Part shown: positions 34,014 to 45,752 of the stretch, piece by piece
How the letters are laid out: every line of letters starts with the position of its first letter
Position numbering within the stretch: position 1 is the first letter of the stretch
NCBI GenBank assembly: GCA_946811695.1
Contig: OX328126.1
Span: forward strand, 84,658,036-84,722,035
Source of the DNA: Gonocerus acuteangulatus
Taxonomy: Eukaryota; Arthropoda; Insecta; Hemiptera; Coreidae
Length of the DNA: 64,000 nt
Direction: 5' to 3'
The notes under the pieces: generated by a model
The model's database searches: none
What the model was told of the DNA's origin: nothing
What the model saw: only the letters and a program-made list of their open reading frames with translations
Translations under genes and position numbers: made by a program

Positions 34014-34086
34014 AATACACTATTGTTTATTTAACAGTTAAATGCATTTAACATTATAATTCATTTAAAATTACAAGTTTTCAAGT

Positions 34087-34088
<2 letters not shown>

Positions 34089-34141
<53 letters not shown>
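34089..34141. repeat. (TA)n microsatellite
   Basis: Pure TA tract shortly after the LINE end. Confidence 0.95.
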
Positions 34142-34142
<1 letters not shown>

Positions 34143-34359
34143 TAATATAACATATATTTTCATGTTTAATTTTTTAATTAAAAACTTTATTTTTGTTGCA
34201 TTTTCAATCAGACTGTTCAAAATTACTATTTTATGAAATATATTCCCAAATTCATTGTTTTTTGTTTATATTTGTCAGACATGTTTGTATATTGCTGTAT
34301 AATTGTTAGCTTTGTTCGCACATTCACCTAAAGAGCATATCGCTTCGTTGTGACATCTC

Positions 34360-35110
34360 AATAAATAAATAAATAAATAAATTCTTGTTTATTTAAATTT
34401 CGTACAATTTATAAGTACAATCAATTTAATATAATATAAATAATACAGTTAATTGTGCTGGCCTAAGTATACATAGTTTCCCGTTATTTGTAATGCCTAG
34501 TCTACTCCACTTGTTCGAGATATACGGAACCGCGCTAAGATGACGCAGTTCCTGCGAGTCGGATTTTTTTTTTTTATATAATTCGTGTTTATTTAAAATA
34601 TGTACAATTATAAGTACAATAATTAATTGTGCTGGCCTAAGTATACATGTCAATGAACAGTATATGAAAGGAACCAAACATTATCGGCACTTCCTAATAT
34701 ATCTAAACAATTTGTGCTGTTTTTAACTGCTGTTATGGTAGCTGGTCACGGGGCCAAAGTCTCTCTAGGATTTGGGTGCGATGACAATGGAAAACATGAT
34801 ACATAGAAGTTTATTTAATGCTATAATAAACAAAAATAAATTGAAAAGGAGGGAACATATACAGCCAGAGAGGAGTCTCTTAAGCCTCCTGGGAAGGTCT
34901 TTAGAATGGGTCTGAGTGGAAAGGGATTGACCTCTAAGATTTAGATGGGATGAAAATTTCGAATGAAAGGTTACGAATCGTGATTTGGCGAGGTCTTTTA
35001 CGCAGGGAATATTGAGGTCGTTGTGAAGGGTTTTGTTGGAGACATAAAAGGGTGCATTGACTATTCTACGAAGGACTTTGGATTGGAATGCTTGTATTCG
35101 TTGTATGTTT
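34360..35110 (-). pseudogene. Jockey-type LINE 3' end (J2) with embedded HLE end
   Basis: The minus strand from about 35095 reads QSKVLRRIVNAPFYVSNK then TLHNDLNIPCVKDLAKSRFV, the Jockey ORF2 C-terminal block, down to the 3' UTR and a TAAA-type tail near 34360-34382. The 3' UTR block ('gtacaat.tataagtacaat', 'gtgctggcctaagtatacat') appears twice, at 34402-34472 and 34596-34650. Between them is a ~95-bp family B 3' end (34473-34567). No RT domain. Confidence 0.7.
34473..34567 (+). mobile_element. Family B 3'-end fragment inside J2
   Basis: Carries ggaaccgcgct, gacgcag-ttc-ctgcgagtc and the terminal T-run of family B. A nearly identical junction with the same LINE 3' UTR occurs at 49925-50035. 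Confidence 0.75.
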
Positions 35111-35467
35111 TAAAATTAATTACCGCGATTTTTGTGAGTTCTTGTGGGGTGGTACAAACTTCGACGTATTCCTCAAACAAAATCACCCTGAATTAATTTA
35201 AATATACACTCAAAGTACTTGTTGCTACTTTTTTTAATACAACCTAATCTGAATACCTCAGAAATTCGTAACGTCCCTCTAGGCTTTTATTTCCTCCTAA
35301 GTTCTTTAATTTTCTTCGGAATGTTAATGAAATTCTGAATCGAATGAGACTGGCCACAGGTTTCTATGTTAATCCGTTTTCGAAATATTGATTTTTTTTT
35401 CCAACTTGTTGGCCAGTCGGCACCAGTGTGTGCCGCCTGTTGGTAAAATTGCGCAATCCGTCTTTTT
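35111..35467. other. Intron 2, unassigned
   Basis: No feature recognised. Confidence 0.35.
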
Positions 35468-35587
35468 AGCACTTTCCTCCGAAGGAAAGTAGCTATTGAA
35501 GGTTGGACTCATGACGGAATTTTTGAAAAATTTCTTCAAATCTTTATCGATCCTACCTAGTAGACACCGAAAATGACCCCCGTTAAA

Positions 35588-35659
<72 letters not shown>

Positions 35660-36548
35660 CTGTTAACACGATAGAGGCCAGACTTTTTGTTTTTTCGTCA
35701 CGAAACTTGGTATATAGCATTCAATTAGCAAATGATTGAACGAGTTCGTTAACCACCAAAATCGGTCCACCGGAAGGGGGGGTTTACCCCGAACCCAAAA
35801 CACTAATTTGACCATTTCAGCCGTAATATTTGTTACATTTCAACGAAAGTTGGTATTCGTAGTGGTAATATAGAGAGAAAAATGAGATATAAAAATGAAC
35901 TAAATCGGTTCATAAGGAGGGGGGGGGGGTTTACTCCGGACCGACAATACCAATTCGCCACTACCAGCCGTGATTTTAGGTATATTTCGACGAAACTCGG
36001 TATTCGTAGTGGTAATCTACAGGTAAATATGTGATGTAAAAATACACTAAACCGGTTCATTAGGAGGGGGGGGGGGGGTTTACTCCGGACCCAAATTACT
36101 AATATACTCATACTGGTCGTAATTTCTGCTGGGTGAACGTGGGTAACTCTTGGGAAAGAAGTGTTATAAAAATGAGCTGAATCGGTCAATCGGAAAGGGG
36201 GGTTTACTTTGTAATATATTTCAATAGAAAAGCCAGCCAGACATAGGTCCACAAAGGCGCCGCAAGGAGCGCTAGAGGGACTGTATCCGGTTCCTGCGTT
36301 AGATCAAAATACGATAATATGAGGTTTTTTGTATTTATTACGTAGTGTAGTAGGTACCATGTGTAAACATAACTCTGGAAGCAAATTAATAATTTATCAG
36401 TTACTCATTACAAAATTAAAAGAGAACTATTCATGTTTTTATTTTATTTATGTAGGATATTTTAAGCAAATTGTTCTGGAAAGCAGTCTACACTACCCAA
36501 ATTCTGAGGAATGTGCTTAGTTATGCAGCTCCTGCGTGACGGACTTTT
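35468..36548 (+). mobile_element. Helitron-like family A copy A5
   Basis: A full-length copy. The 5' agcactttcctcc hairpin follows a T-run. A (TA)n(TG)n tract lies at about 35590-35659, with G-run/'gtttact' modules after it. The 3' end has the sub-terminal repeat with one substitution (gaggaatgtgct), then gcag-ctc-ctgc and gacggactttt. One module has a deletion near 36131. Non-coding. Confidence 0.85.
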
Positions 36549-37511
36549 ATCGATTAGAGGAGCAACAAGTTCTTTAAATAACTATCCATTCGTCTGTAAA
36601 AAGTTGCAAAAGTCGTCTGGTTCAATTAGTCTCAGTTCGTTCAGTAATTTTTCTTGGGGTTACTTCTCCCTCTCAATAAATCACTGTTTGGCTCTTTATC
36701 TACTTTTTCGCAATAACGTCCACTGCATTCATGACACAACACAATTCAGTATTGCTCAACACAGCTTCACTTTTATTAAATTTCCGATTCGGTCTGATTC
36801 TACGATCTATTGCCTTGTAGTACGTAATTGCTCGTGATTGCACAATATATTGCACAACCGCCAAAATCTTCTCCGTACAATTGTTTGCACAAACCAAAAT
36901 ATCGTATAATAATATTGCCCCTTTAGAGGCACCGTCTAAAATATTGTGCAACCCACATTGTGCAATAACATTGAGCGTCTATGGACCTCTTTATGTGTAA
37001 TAATTGTAAGTTATCTTTTATCAGTTATTATTCATTAGACTGTTTTTATCTTGTTGATATAATCGTTATTTTAAAAATAGTTAAATGTATGTTTTTCAAA
37101 CAACTAAGAACGTTCTTGTTGCATAATAAAAATAGTCATTATATACCCCGACGCCATTAATAGATTTCCCCCCTAAGGGAACCGAAAATTTGCGCTCAAA
37201 ATGACCACGCATCAAAGGAAGGTTTTAAGAATTCAAAGCGAAATTCCAACTGGTAAATATTGAGCCATTAAAAGAGCCTCCTGTATTAATAATGGAGTGA
37301 CAGTGCCCAGTTGCAGTTGGTGTTTTGCATATTGAATGAATACTTCGACCGGCCATCGTCACAAATTCCCTACCGTCCTTCAAATATACCGAAATAGCTC
37401 CAAGTATACCCGAATACATTTAAGTTCTTAAATTCTCAAACAGCTTTTCAGGTAGAACTTTTGGAAAGAATGTCCTGAAATCTTCATCTGTAGTGCCTAC
37501 AAACAACTCTC

Positions 37512-37516
<5 letters not shown>
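36549..37516. other. Intron 2, unassigned
   Basis: Around 36838-36975 there are several 'ttgcacaa'/'ttgtgcaa' words in both orientations, suggesting a small fold-back element, but no boundaries can be set. A 64-codon minus-strand frame at 37225-37419 has no recognised domain. Confidence 0.35.

Positions 37517-37571
<55 letters not shown>
37517..37571. repeat. (TA)n microsatellite
   Basis: Pure TA tract followed by 'cagggtataacgg', a start seen in several arthropod interspersed repeats. Confidence 0.9.
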
Positions 37572-37573
<2 letters not shown>

Positions 37574-38194
37574 GGTATAACGGATAAAAGGATCGACCTT
37601 TCAGGATCTGATAGTAGACCTCAAGTGCAACAAAAAAGTACATACCAAGTTCAATCCCTACCAAAAACAGAGAAAATTTAAATTTCGTATTTTTTATGTC
37701 GATCATGGTTTTCATGAATAAGTAGTCATTACTGAAAAAGCGTTTATGACAAATAAAATCCCATCAGATCATGTTAAAGTAGATAAAATTTCCTTTGACA
37801 AACCAAGGTTCTTAATGTTACCACGTTCATTTTAAAGTGGTTCCAAGGCGGTTCCATGAACCAAATTCAGGTTATTTATCAAAATCTTAGTTTTCGAGAA
37901 TTTTTTACTCTGACCTCTGAAGGTTTCAAACTCCTCCACTTTTTAGGAAAGCTTAATAACCTATAATTACCTAATAAGGAAGATCGCGGCTGCTTGTTAT
38001 TAAAGGTGAAATGCCTCTTGATAATGGAATAAATATGAAGAAAAATTACTTTTATTCCAAAAAATTTTGTTTCCAAGGGACAAATAGTGATATATGATCA
38101 TGTGTTGATAACAGACAATTTTTTAATAATAAATTTTAAAAAAAATATGTAAATAAATTCAAGTTAATGAAGTAATTCTATAAATCTGTACTCC
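37572..38194. other. Intron 2, unassigned (possible repeat starting cagggtataacg)
   Basis: AT-rich, with no coding signal. The 'cagggtata' start next to TA suggests an interspersed repeat, but it occurs only once here. Confidence 0.3.
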
Positions 38195-38206
38195 AGAGGT
38201 AAAGAC

Positions 38207-38571
38207 AAAAAAAAAAAAAAAAAAAAATCAGTCCTGTAACAGGCCACAACAAGGGCCCAGAGGGGCAGTACTGTAGAGGTATCTGATTCTTGACCATAAG
38301 GCACACTAGGGAGATAGTGTGGTCAATACTATGCTCCGGCCGCCTGATTTTCCCCTTGGCTGCTTCGACTGCTAGAGTCATTAGCATCCAAGGTACCCAT
38401 TATTAATTAAATTAATTTAAGGCTGGGTGAGCCTAGGGACGATCTGGGACCCCAAATCCAACCCTCGAACGGCAACACTAGAAGAAAAAATCTTTAGTGC
38501 GCGCTCGGGTTTTGAACCTGGTCCTCCAGTTCATTAGTCGAGTGCTCTACCACTGAGCTAACCTCGCCCCC
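38207..38571 (-). mobile_element. tRNA-derived SINE (family S2), second copy
   Basis: Reverse-oriented relative of 30629-30990, including the tRNA-like head (38525-38571 on minus), the 'atgctaatgactctagc' block, 'cactatctccctagtgtgcc' and a terminal A-run at 38207-38227 on the + strand. A 12-bp target duplication, agaggtaaagac, lies at 38195-38206 and 38572-38583. Confidence 0.9.
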
Positions 38572-38583
38572 AGAGGTAAAGAC

Positions 38584-39580
38584 ACCCTGTCACAAATTTC
38601 TAATTGTTCAAGAGAGACAAATTTCCATAACTTTGAACTAGTAAAATTTGTTTCTTCCTTACTTATAGAAACAGTTTCAAGAAACTTTTTCACATTTTTA
38701 TTGGCATTGATAGGTAATTGGAAGTATCATATTTAAACAAATCCAAGTCCACGACATGCTGTTTTTCACATCTAATGAAAACGGTCATGATTTTATTTTT
38801 TACTGTCTTATCTTCGCTATTTATGGAAACAGGAAATAGTGGACATATATCATTATATAGATGGGAAAATCCACTTTAAGAACATGTAGTTCAGTCAATT
38901 TAATAAAGAAATGGACATGTTGTCCTTTACCTCCGGGGTACAGAAATGAAAACTTTGGTATTTGAAATTTCCTGGCTAATATGAATTTTTCAGGAATAAA
39001 ATATTGTTTTACTTTTCACTAAAAACTGTGAGATTTTTATTCAGTAAGAAAACGGTCAACAAAAAGGTGTTATATGATCAGAAGTATTATTAAAATTTAA
39101 AAGCAGTATTTCAGCTGTATTCTACAATTATTTAGGTATTTAAAAATGTTAGTTCAGACGCGTTTGAACACCTTCCGTTTGGGATTTTTCCCCCTTCGGC
39201 CGTCAGGCAAAGTATGTCCTCGACCTGGACATTACATATGCATCTGTAGTGTTGGTAAAACATGCAATTCTCTTATGATTATGCACTTCTAAGTCCAAAT
39301 AGTAATATCTCTTATTGGTAGATTTTAAGTATTCTCTCCTGCTGCACCTCTGAGAAACCCATTGTATCGGAAAGCAGCCTCGATTCCTTTGGGTAATGAT
39401 TGGCTTCTTGAAGCAGTCGTCCGGAAAGGAAGATCAGCATATCAGAAGTAACGTCGGTTAGCCGGGGGCTGTAAATACCTCTTTGGATTCATTCGACCTT
39501 AGAAGCTCTCATACCGCTCAGCACCTCTGGAATGTTTCGTTTGGAATTTAAATTCAATGGTCGTATGCCAAGCATGAAAA
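38584..39580. other. Intron 2, unassigned
   Basis: No recognised repeat or gene. A less AT-rich stretch at 39160-39560 has stops in all frames. Confidence 0.35.
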
Positions 39581-40443
39581 AAAAGTCCAATTCGCAGGGA
39601 ACTGCGTCATCTTAGCGCGGTTCCGCTCATATCTGCCTTGCTATTAGTAAGGGAATAGAAGCAACAGGAAACGGACATCATCCCAAGCGGAACTGACTCC
39701 CTCGCCTTCCCAAAGTTCGCTTTAGGGCAACACTATCACCAACAAGTTTCTTATTTTCTTGCAATTTATTACTAAAATACTAATTTTACTGATAAATGCA
39801 ATTTAAAAAAAATTAAAAATTTAGTCAAACAAAGACAAAAACCCGTTCAAAAAAAAACTAACACCTTCGAAGTTGTGTTTCTCCGATAGACATCAAATAT
39901 TGCTTCAGAAACCTTTTTGTAGATTATTTAGTAAGCTTTCGATAATTTCCTAACCGTTTTTGAGATATATTCGAAAATAAAGATCCCAAAACTTTTTATG
40001 TCCATTAATAAAATATTTTTTTCTATTACTCCGAATGTAACCAAAATATAATCGTCTTATTTTAGATGAATTTCGAAAATGTAGAAAAAATTTCAATTGA
40101 ATCCCACGATGCTAAGTACCCAAACCGAAAATGAGTTACAAAACCATTTTTTCCGCTTTTCTCCTTTCCTTTTACGGAAACGTAAGCGTTTCGATTTTTT
40201 TGGCACGATGTTTGCTCCAAAATTCATATTCTGGTGAACGGATTCTGCTGGTTAACGAACTTGACCTTTCAAATTAGAGGAAAGATTTGTGTACCTTTCA
40301 TCAAAATCCGACCATAAACTTATCCCAGCGCTATTTTCAAGATCCGTGGGTTCTGAAACGTTACATTTTCCAGTCGGTACTTCCAGATTGTGTCAACTCA
40401 TAAGCGGGTATATTTCCTATGCAGGGAGGGAGGAACCGCACTA
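39581..40443 (-). mobile_element. Helitron-like family B copy B5
   Basis: Minus-strand copy: complement of the 3' end (gtccaattcgcagggaact, then agcgcggttcc) at 39585-39627 and complement of the 5' end (ggaaccgcact) at 40433-40443. It lacks a TA tract. Body blocks match B7 at 58984-62910. It is diverged and old. Confidence 0.8.
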
Positions 40444-41309
40444 AATGTGTCTTGCAAGTTTAAGACATTTTTCTTTTCTAAATCTAATTTATATTTCATA
40501 GAAATTATGAAAGTTAATTAAATCCAAACTAATTTCTTGCTTATCAAAGCCGAGAGAACGTCAGTACCTTGTCTAACTCGTCGACTGCCAATGACAAGTC
40601 AATTCCTTCAGTCTCGTCGTTCCTGTTTATACAAAAGCACCCAATCCTTTAGAATTGAGGTACAATATTAAATTGAACAGCTTACTGAACTACGATTATT
40701 TTTATTTATTTATTTATTATTTTTTTAAGGCAAATGTTATACAGTTTTACTCCATGTTTACGAACCTCAATAATAGCTCTAGTATTCCAAAACACACGAA
40801 ACTCCATATTTGAAGAAAAACAACATTGACGCGTAGACATGTCCAACGTATGCTGGGCCGACTATACCTCGGAGTTTCACTATCCCTACCTTTCACTTCC
40901 CCCATTTTGGTAACCAAGGAAAACCTTCTAATTCAACTGGCGGTTATGTAGGCATGATGTATTTTAAGTGTAATGTTAGTTCGTTACCTTCCTTCATTTT
41001 TTTTTTTGTTGATTTTTGATAAGTTAATTTTTAAAAAAAGTGGTTTGGTGCACTAAATTTGCCGAATATGTTTTTTCCGTTATTTTTTGGTTCATATATA
41101 CACACTTTTGATTGCGTTTCTGTAAAAACATTAAAATGGCACATTGGGCCGCTCTTCGAAATTTGGGTGGCAGGGAAAGTGTAAATAAACATTGCTTATA
41201 AGCCAATAACTAAGCAGTTCATGTCTTAACAAAATAAATATTTAAACCTTGCATTATTTTTGCACCAACGCAATAAATACATGTCACTTCATAAACGATG
41301 CATCGTCAA
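40444..41309. other. Intron 2, unassigned
   Basis: No recognised feature. A 'tttatttatttattta' patch lies near 40700. Confidence 0.35.
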
Positions 41310-41417
41310 ATGCAAAACTTGCTACAAGAAAGCACCCGAACGACCAGTACTCACTTACAGTTAATGACCTCCAAATAAAAATAACAGAAGCTGTCCTGAG
41401 CAGCAAAGCTCTCTAAG
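41310..41417 (+). pseudogene. LINE L2 fragment
   Basis: Reads NAKLATRKHPNDQYSLTVND, matching AKLATRSQPNDQHLLTVQD in the longer fragment about 620 bp downstream. A short orphan piece of the same family. Confidence 0.6.
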
Positions 41418-41574
41418 TAGTTAATTAAGTCCTGGTCTTGTCTCCCCTGCGTTGACACAGGCCTCTGCGTTGATTTACTTCGAGGATGTGTATAAATCCC
41501 ATTAATAAGGCTGAGGAGTTAACATTAGGCTGTTTCGATTAGGAGCAAAGACATGGCTTCTACAAGCTTCATGG

Positions 41575-42425
41575 CTTACAGTTCTCATATCCTTCTAATT
41601 CTGAGAGCGGAGTGGGCGCAGCAGCTGTTTTAGGAGAGAATATATTTCATATCAGCCTGCCATTAGACATAAGCATATATACAGCAGAGCTGCTCGGCAT
41701 ACTTTTGGGCCTATCCAACGTACGGACTACAATACCACATATAATATCGTATACTATGTACCGATTCATTAAGTTGTTTACTCTCCCTATGTAACATCTA
41801 CAACACCAACCCAATCATCATCAAAATTGAACAAGAACTACTGAGACTAAAGGACCAACACACAATGGTAACAATGTTATGGGTTCCTGGTCATGAGAAC
41901 ATCGGACAGTCTGCATTAGCGGATGAACATGCAAAACTTGCTACTAGAAGCCAACCGAACGACCAGCACTTACTTACAGTTCAAGACCTACAAATAACAA
42001 AAACATAAGCTATCCTGAATAGGTGGCATGCCACGTGGTATACCACTCAAGATAACCGCCTAAGGGGAATAAAGAGCAATATACGACCATATACGTCAAG
42101 CAAACAGAGAACAAGACGTGACGAAGTTGTACTAACAATACTAAGAATTGGACATACACGCCTCACTCACTCACACCTATTTACTAAACAAGACAAGCCT
42201 AGATGCGAAGCATGGAACGTTCCTTTAACAGTGAAACACCTACTAACAGACTCCATGAAAAGAGACAACCTACAAGCACCACGGGACCTAAGTGAGCTGT
42301 TAGCAGAAAAGAGCCCATATATTCATACCATACTGACATACTTGAAGACCACGAATACATACAATGAAATACATATAGTAATATTACAAATTACTCAAGA
42401 TTTTAATTCCCAACAAAAGTTCTGA
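41575..42425 (+). pseudogene. LINE ORF2 C-terminus with RNase H (family L2, copy 2)
   Basis: Contains GVGAAAVLGENIFHI and TAELLGILLGLS (RNase H, near 41612-41715), then after a frameshift MLWVPGHENIGQSALADEHA (near 41870-41935), a stop near 42006, ILRIGHTRLTHSHLFTKQD and a zinc motif whose second Cys is changed (CEAWNVPLTVKHLLTDS), and the C-terminal tail to 42425. Decayed by frameshifts. Same family as 33070-34013. Confidence 0.8.
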
Positions 42426-43564
42426 TCTTACAATAATTGTCAACCGATCCATTCCTTTATATATTTTATTTAAATTTATTTTCTTTATTAATTTATTTAT
42501 TTTATTATTTTGTATGTATTTATTATTATTTATTTATTTATTTTATTTTATTTGTCGGTTGGACACCATATTATTAGACCAATCATTATTATAATCAAAA
42601 CCATATTTTATCAACTATCATCGGATTATATTTAATTTTCAGATAATGACCAATTAATTCATAAACAATTACTTTATTATATCCCCTACTATTATTTATT
42701 CTCACTTTTTTTATTTATTTTTTACAAATAATTCTGATAAACTTTAACTTTTTAATTACCTACCTCAAGACTATAATTTATTGACTTAATACACATTGAC
42801 ACTCAGCCTCTCATATATAAATGTGATATCCACTTGTCGGACATATCACACACTTCTAATGTATTAATTTGACTTGTGTATTCACTAAATTTCCTTTATT
42901 AGTTTTATGAAGTTTTAAATTAAATTCTATATATTTCGGGTATTACATCTACTCCATATTCGTAATAATATTCTGTTTGGTGACCAATATCAGCCTAGGG
43001 CACCATCTAATTGGAAGCGGTCAGTATTGACTCGTTACTAGTCAATCAATCCATCAAACCGCTACCACACTGTCAGGAATACAGTTAAATGCAATTGCCT
43101 TCACCGCCAGAGCTTATAAACATAAATTTAATCAGAAACTTTTAATCTGACAGATAACTAATGAATCAAGATTTGTTTATCAAATTGTGAAAAATGTTTT
43201 ATAGAGACTGGACTCTATTTTCATCATCCAGACACTCCTGATAAGCCTTAAGTATTGTATTCTAAAAACTCTCACCTAATCTCCAATTCTTTGAATTATC
43301 GAATTATTCTCACCTACAAATCTGAACTTAATTTATAGAAACAACTCTTTTTATGTGACTGCGGGAGCGGTAAACCCCAAACCGTCCAAAGAATGGTTAT
43401 TTTGGTTTTTATTTTATGATTTCATTTGTTTTGTTAATGTGAAAAAATTACTTACCCATTGGAAATTCTGGATAATATCCTTCAGAAACATGCTTTTTGC
43501 CACGACCCACAAGTGGTGAAGAAACTCCTGCAAAAATTCACTGAAAGGTCTGAGCCCGGAACGA
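42426..43564. other. Intron 2, AT-rich unassigned
   Basis: A TTTA-rich stretch lies at 42450-42560 just after the LINE, possibly its 3' UTR. No gene recognised. Confidence 0.35.
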
Positions 43565-43572
43565 TTCCAGAA

Positions 43573-43840
43573 CATGGGCGTATATAAGAGGGGGCTGCAG
43601 CCCCCCCCCCGAAATTGTTATTTGATGGCAAAAATGTGTCATAAAACCCTTAAAAATAAATTAAATAACATCACATAATTCATAAAAAATAGTTTATTTT
43701 AGGTGTAATAGCGTTTTAGTTGCCTAAAACTATTCCAAGTTCTAAATTGTTATTATTCTATACTCCGGAAATGGTCAAAGCCCTCCCCCCCCCGAAATTT
43801 TCCCAGCCCCTCCAGAAATTATTTCCTATATACGCCCATG
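43573..43840. mobile_element. 268-bp MITE with 8-bp target duplication
   Basis: Terminal inverted repeats catgggcgtatata… and …tatatacgcccatg lie next to GC-rich 'ggggctgcagcccc' blocks. Target duplication ttccagaa at 43565-43572 and 43841-43848. The 8-bp duplication suggests a hAT-type or similar transposase in trans. A related single end occurs at 53880. No ORF. Confidence 0.85.
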
Positions 43841-44443
43841 TTCCAGAATAAGGCACTTGAACACTCCCTATTGGGCAAAAAAATATTGCCCAAAAATAGA
43901 GTTTTAATCAGAAGCCAACTGTCTTTAATGTAAAATTAAGACAATTTTACAATGAATAATAAGTATGGCAGACACTTTTGTTAAATACGACAACAAAAAT
44001 AATTGTTTTAATTCTCATATTAAATGAGAGCCATTTAAACAGGAACAGCTGTACAAGATCATATGAGCAAGAACCAATGAGAGCGCAGAGAATAACCACA
44101 ACTGCGCGTTGCTGTCATTCACTCTCACGTTTACGCGCAGTGTATTGCAGTCTATTATAGGCAACATTTATTTTATGTTTCCTGATAACACTGTTCTGCA
44201 AAAAAAAACTTTTCTCCCCTCCCTTGAACAATTTTGCCTGTTTCTCATGTTTTCAGGTGTGCTGAGTCCGAATCTGAACTCAGAAAAATTCTATCACCCT
44301 CTGATTTTGAGAGAAAAGAGGAGAAACTTGGAAAAAATGAAAAATTGTATTTGAAAATTATTGTCTTTATTATAACAGATTTTTTTTTCTTTTTCAACGG
44401 TAAAATATAATTAATTGAATCCTGCATGCTATCAGGTATAATA

Positions 44444-45214
44444 CTAGATATGACACAACTCAAAAAATATACACACATCGTCAATGTGTATTTTTTTTCT
44501 TTTGTACTCTTCCTCCTCTGTCTCCCGCTGCAGTGTCCAGCAGTAATCCGCCAGCATCTTCTCATTCCATTTGCCAGTATATCTTTTTTCCATTCTGGAT
44601 ATGTCTTGGTGGAATCGTTCTCCATGTTCGTCCGAAACTGCACCCAAATTTGGGGCGAAAAAGTCTAGGTGACTATGCAGGAAATGTATTTTTAAGGACA
44701 TATTGCATCCCAATGTTATATATGAAGTAAGCAGTTCTTGGACTATTTTTCGGTAGTCACTAGATTTTTCGTTTCCCAAAAACTTAGCACATACCTCTCG
44801 AAAAGCAATCCAAGCCTTTTTCTCAGTAGTATTTAACTTTGCTTCAAAAGTGAGGTCCTTGAGTAGATGTCGAATTTGGGGTCCTACGAAAATTCCCTCC
44901 TTCATCTTAGAATCGCTGAGATGCGGAAATTTTTGTTTTAAGTACATGAAACCTTCTCCTTCCTTGTCCATCGCTTTTACGAAGTTTTTCATTAGCCCCA
45001 ATTTTACGTGGAGTGGGGGTAAAATTATTTGGTTTTTGTCCACTAATGGAGGATTGGTAATGTTTTTTTCACCTACTTTTTCCTTACGCTCTGGCCATTT
45101 TTTAACGACATAATGGTCTCCTCTTTTTCTGCTGTCCCAAGGATTTGAATGAAAAGGATACCACCATAAAAGAGAAAGGAAGGTCATTCCCCTAAAGATC
45201 CAGGTAGAGACCAA
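44444..45214 (-). CDS. Conserved repeat-associated arthropod protein, partial
   Basis: A 256-codon frame. The most characteristic stretch is CNMSLKIHFLHSHLDFF then SDEHGERFHQDISRMEKRY followed by KWNEKMLADYCWTLQRE. I recognise this as a sequence found in many near-identical predicted proteins of insects and other arthropods; its biochemical role is not known to me. The His/Asp/Glu-rich core (HFLHSHLD, DEHGERFHQD) could hold catalytic or metal-binding residues, which is inference. The true N-terminus is probably upstream: similar sequence continues in other frames to about 45410, broken by stops, so this copy is likely defective. It lies between the inverted repeats of 43876-46001. Confidence 0.6.
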   Translation of the reverse strand: MVSTWIFRGMTFLSLLWWYPFHSNPWDSRKRGDHYVVKKWPERKEKVGEKNITNPPLVDKNQIILPPLHVKLGLMKNFVKAMDKEGEGFMYLKQKFPHLSDSKMKEGIFVGPQIRHLLKDLTFEAKLNTTEKKAWIAFREVCAKFLGNEKSSDYRKIVQELLTSYITLGCNMSLKIHFLHSHLDFFAPNLGAVSDEHGERFHQDISRMEKRYTGKWNEKMLADYCWTLQRETEEEEYKRKKIHIDDVCIFFELCHI

Positions 45215-45556
45215 ATCCCTGCCTCAAGATCAAAAACACTTTTGGCCATATTTCTTCAACCACTTGTAATATTTCCATCAAATTTTTTTTCGTTCAAATT
45301 TACTTCATTGCGCTCAAAATCATCGGGCTTTTGAATTTTTTTCACTATGTTTTGATGCCAAAAAAAATTCGTCAAATTTACAAAAAAACTCACATTTTAG
45401 GATAAAAAAACTAGAATTTCTCAAGAAACTGTGCGTGATAGGCAGAATCTGACTTCAAATTCGTGTTCAGCACATTTGAAAACAGTAAGAAAGCATGTTC
45501 TGGTTTGAAGGAGGATTTTCGTGCAGAACAGTGTAATTAAACCCCACAAAAGTGTC

Positions 45557-45560
<4 letters not shown>

Positions 45561-45593
<33 letters not shown>

Positions 45594-45752
45594 GGCGCAT
45601 CAACTGTTTGGCTATTAGCGCCGGGCCTGCCACCCTTTTCTAATGCCAACAGCACGTGGTCGGTCACCCATTCAGGTACTGACCACGCGCGACGTTGCTT
45701 AACTTCGGTGATCTACGAGAACCGGCGTATTCAACGTGGCTTTGGCCGTTGG
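45561..45752 (-). mobile_element. Full-length 5S rRNA-derived SINE
   Basis: Read on the minus strand, it starts cccaacggccaaagccacgt and continues through ccggttctcgtagatcaccg and ttaagcaacgtcgcgcgtgg to gtcagtacctgaatgggtga, a near-complete 5S rRNA including its internal promoter. After the 5S head come a short body with 'ggcgctaatagcc', 'gttgatgcgccgt' and a 31-nt A-tract. Target duplication gtgtctgcc (45552-45560 and 45753-45761). It is a SINE3-type element rather than a 5S gene. Confidence 0.92.

Noticed and set aside
36838..36975. Small fold-back element with ttgcacaa/ttgtgcaa words
   Set aside because: Boundaries and target duplication could not be set; it may be chance.
44245..44643. 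Overlapping 132-codon minus-strand frame next to the TIR-bounded ORF
   Set aside because: A shadow frame of the 44444-45214 ORF, with a Lys/Ser-rich low-complexity tail and no motif.
45660..45752. 5S rRNA gene
   Set aside because: The 5S-like head is followed by a SINE body and A-tract and is bordered by a 9-bp duplication.
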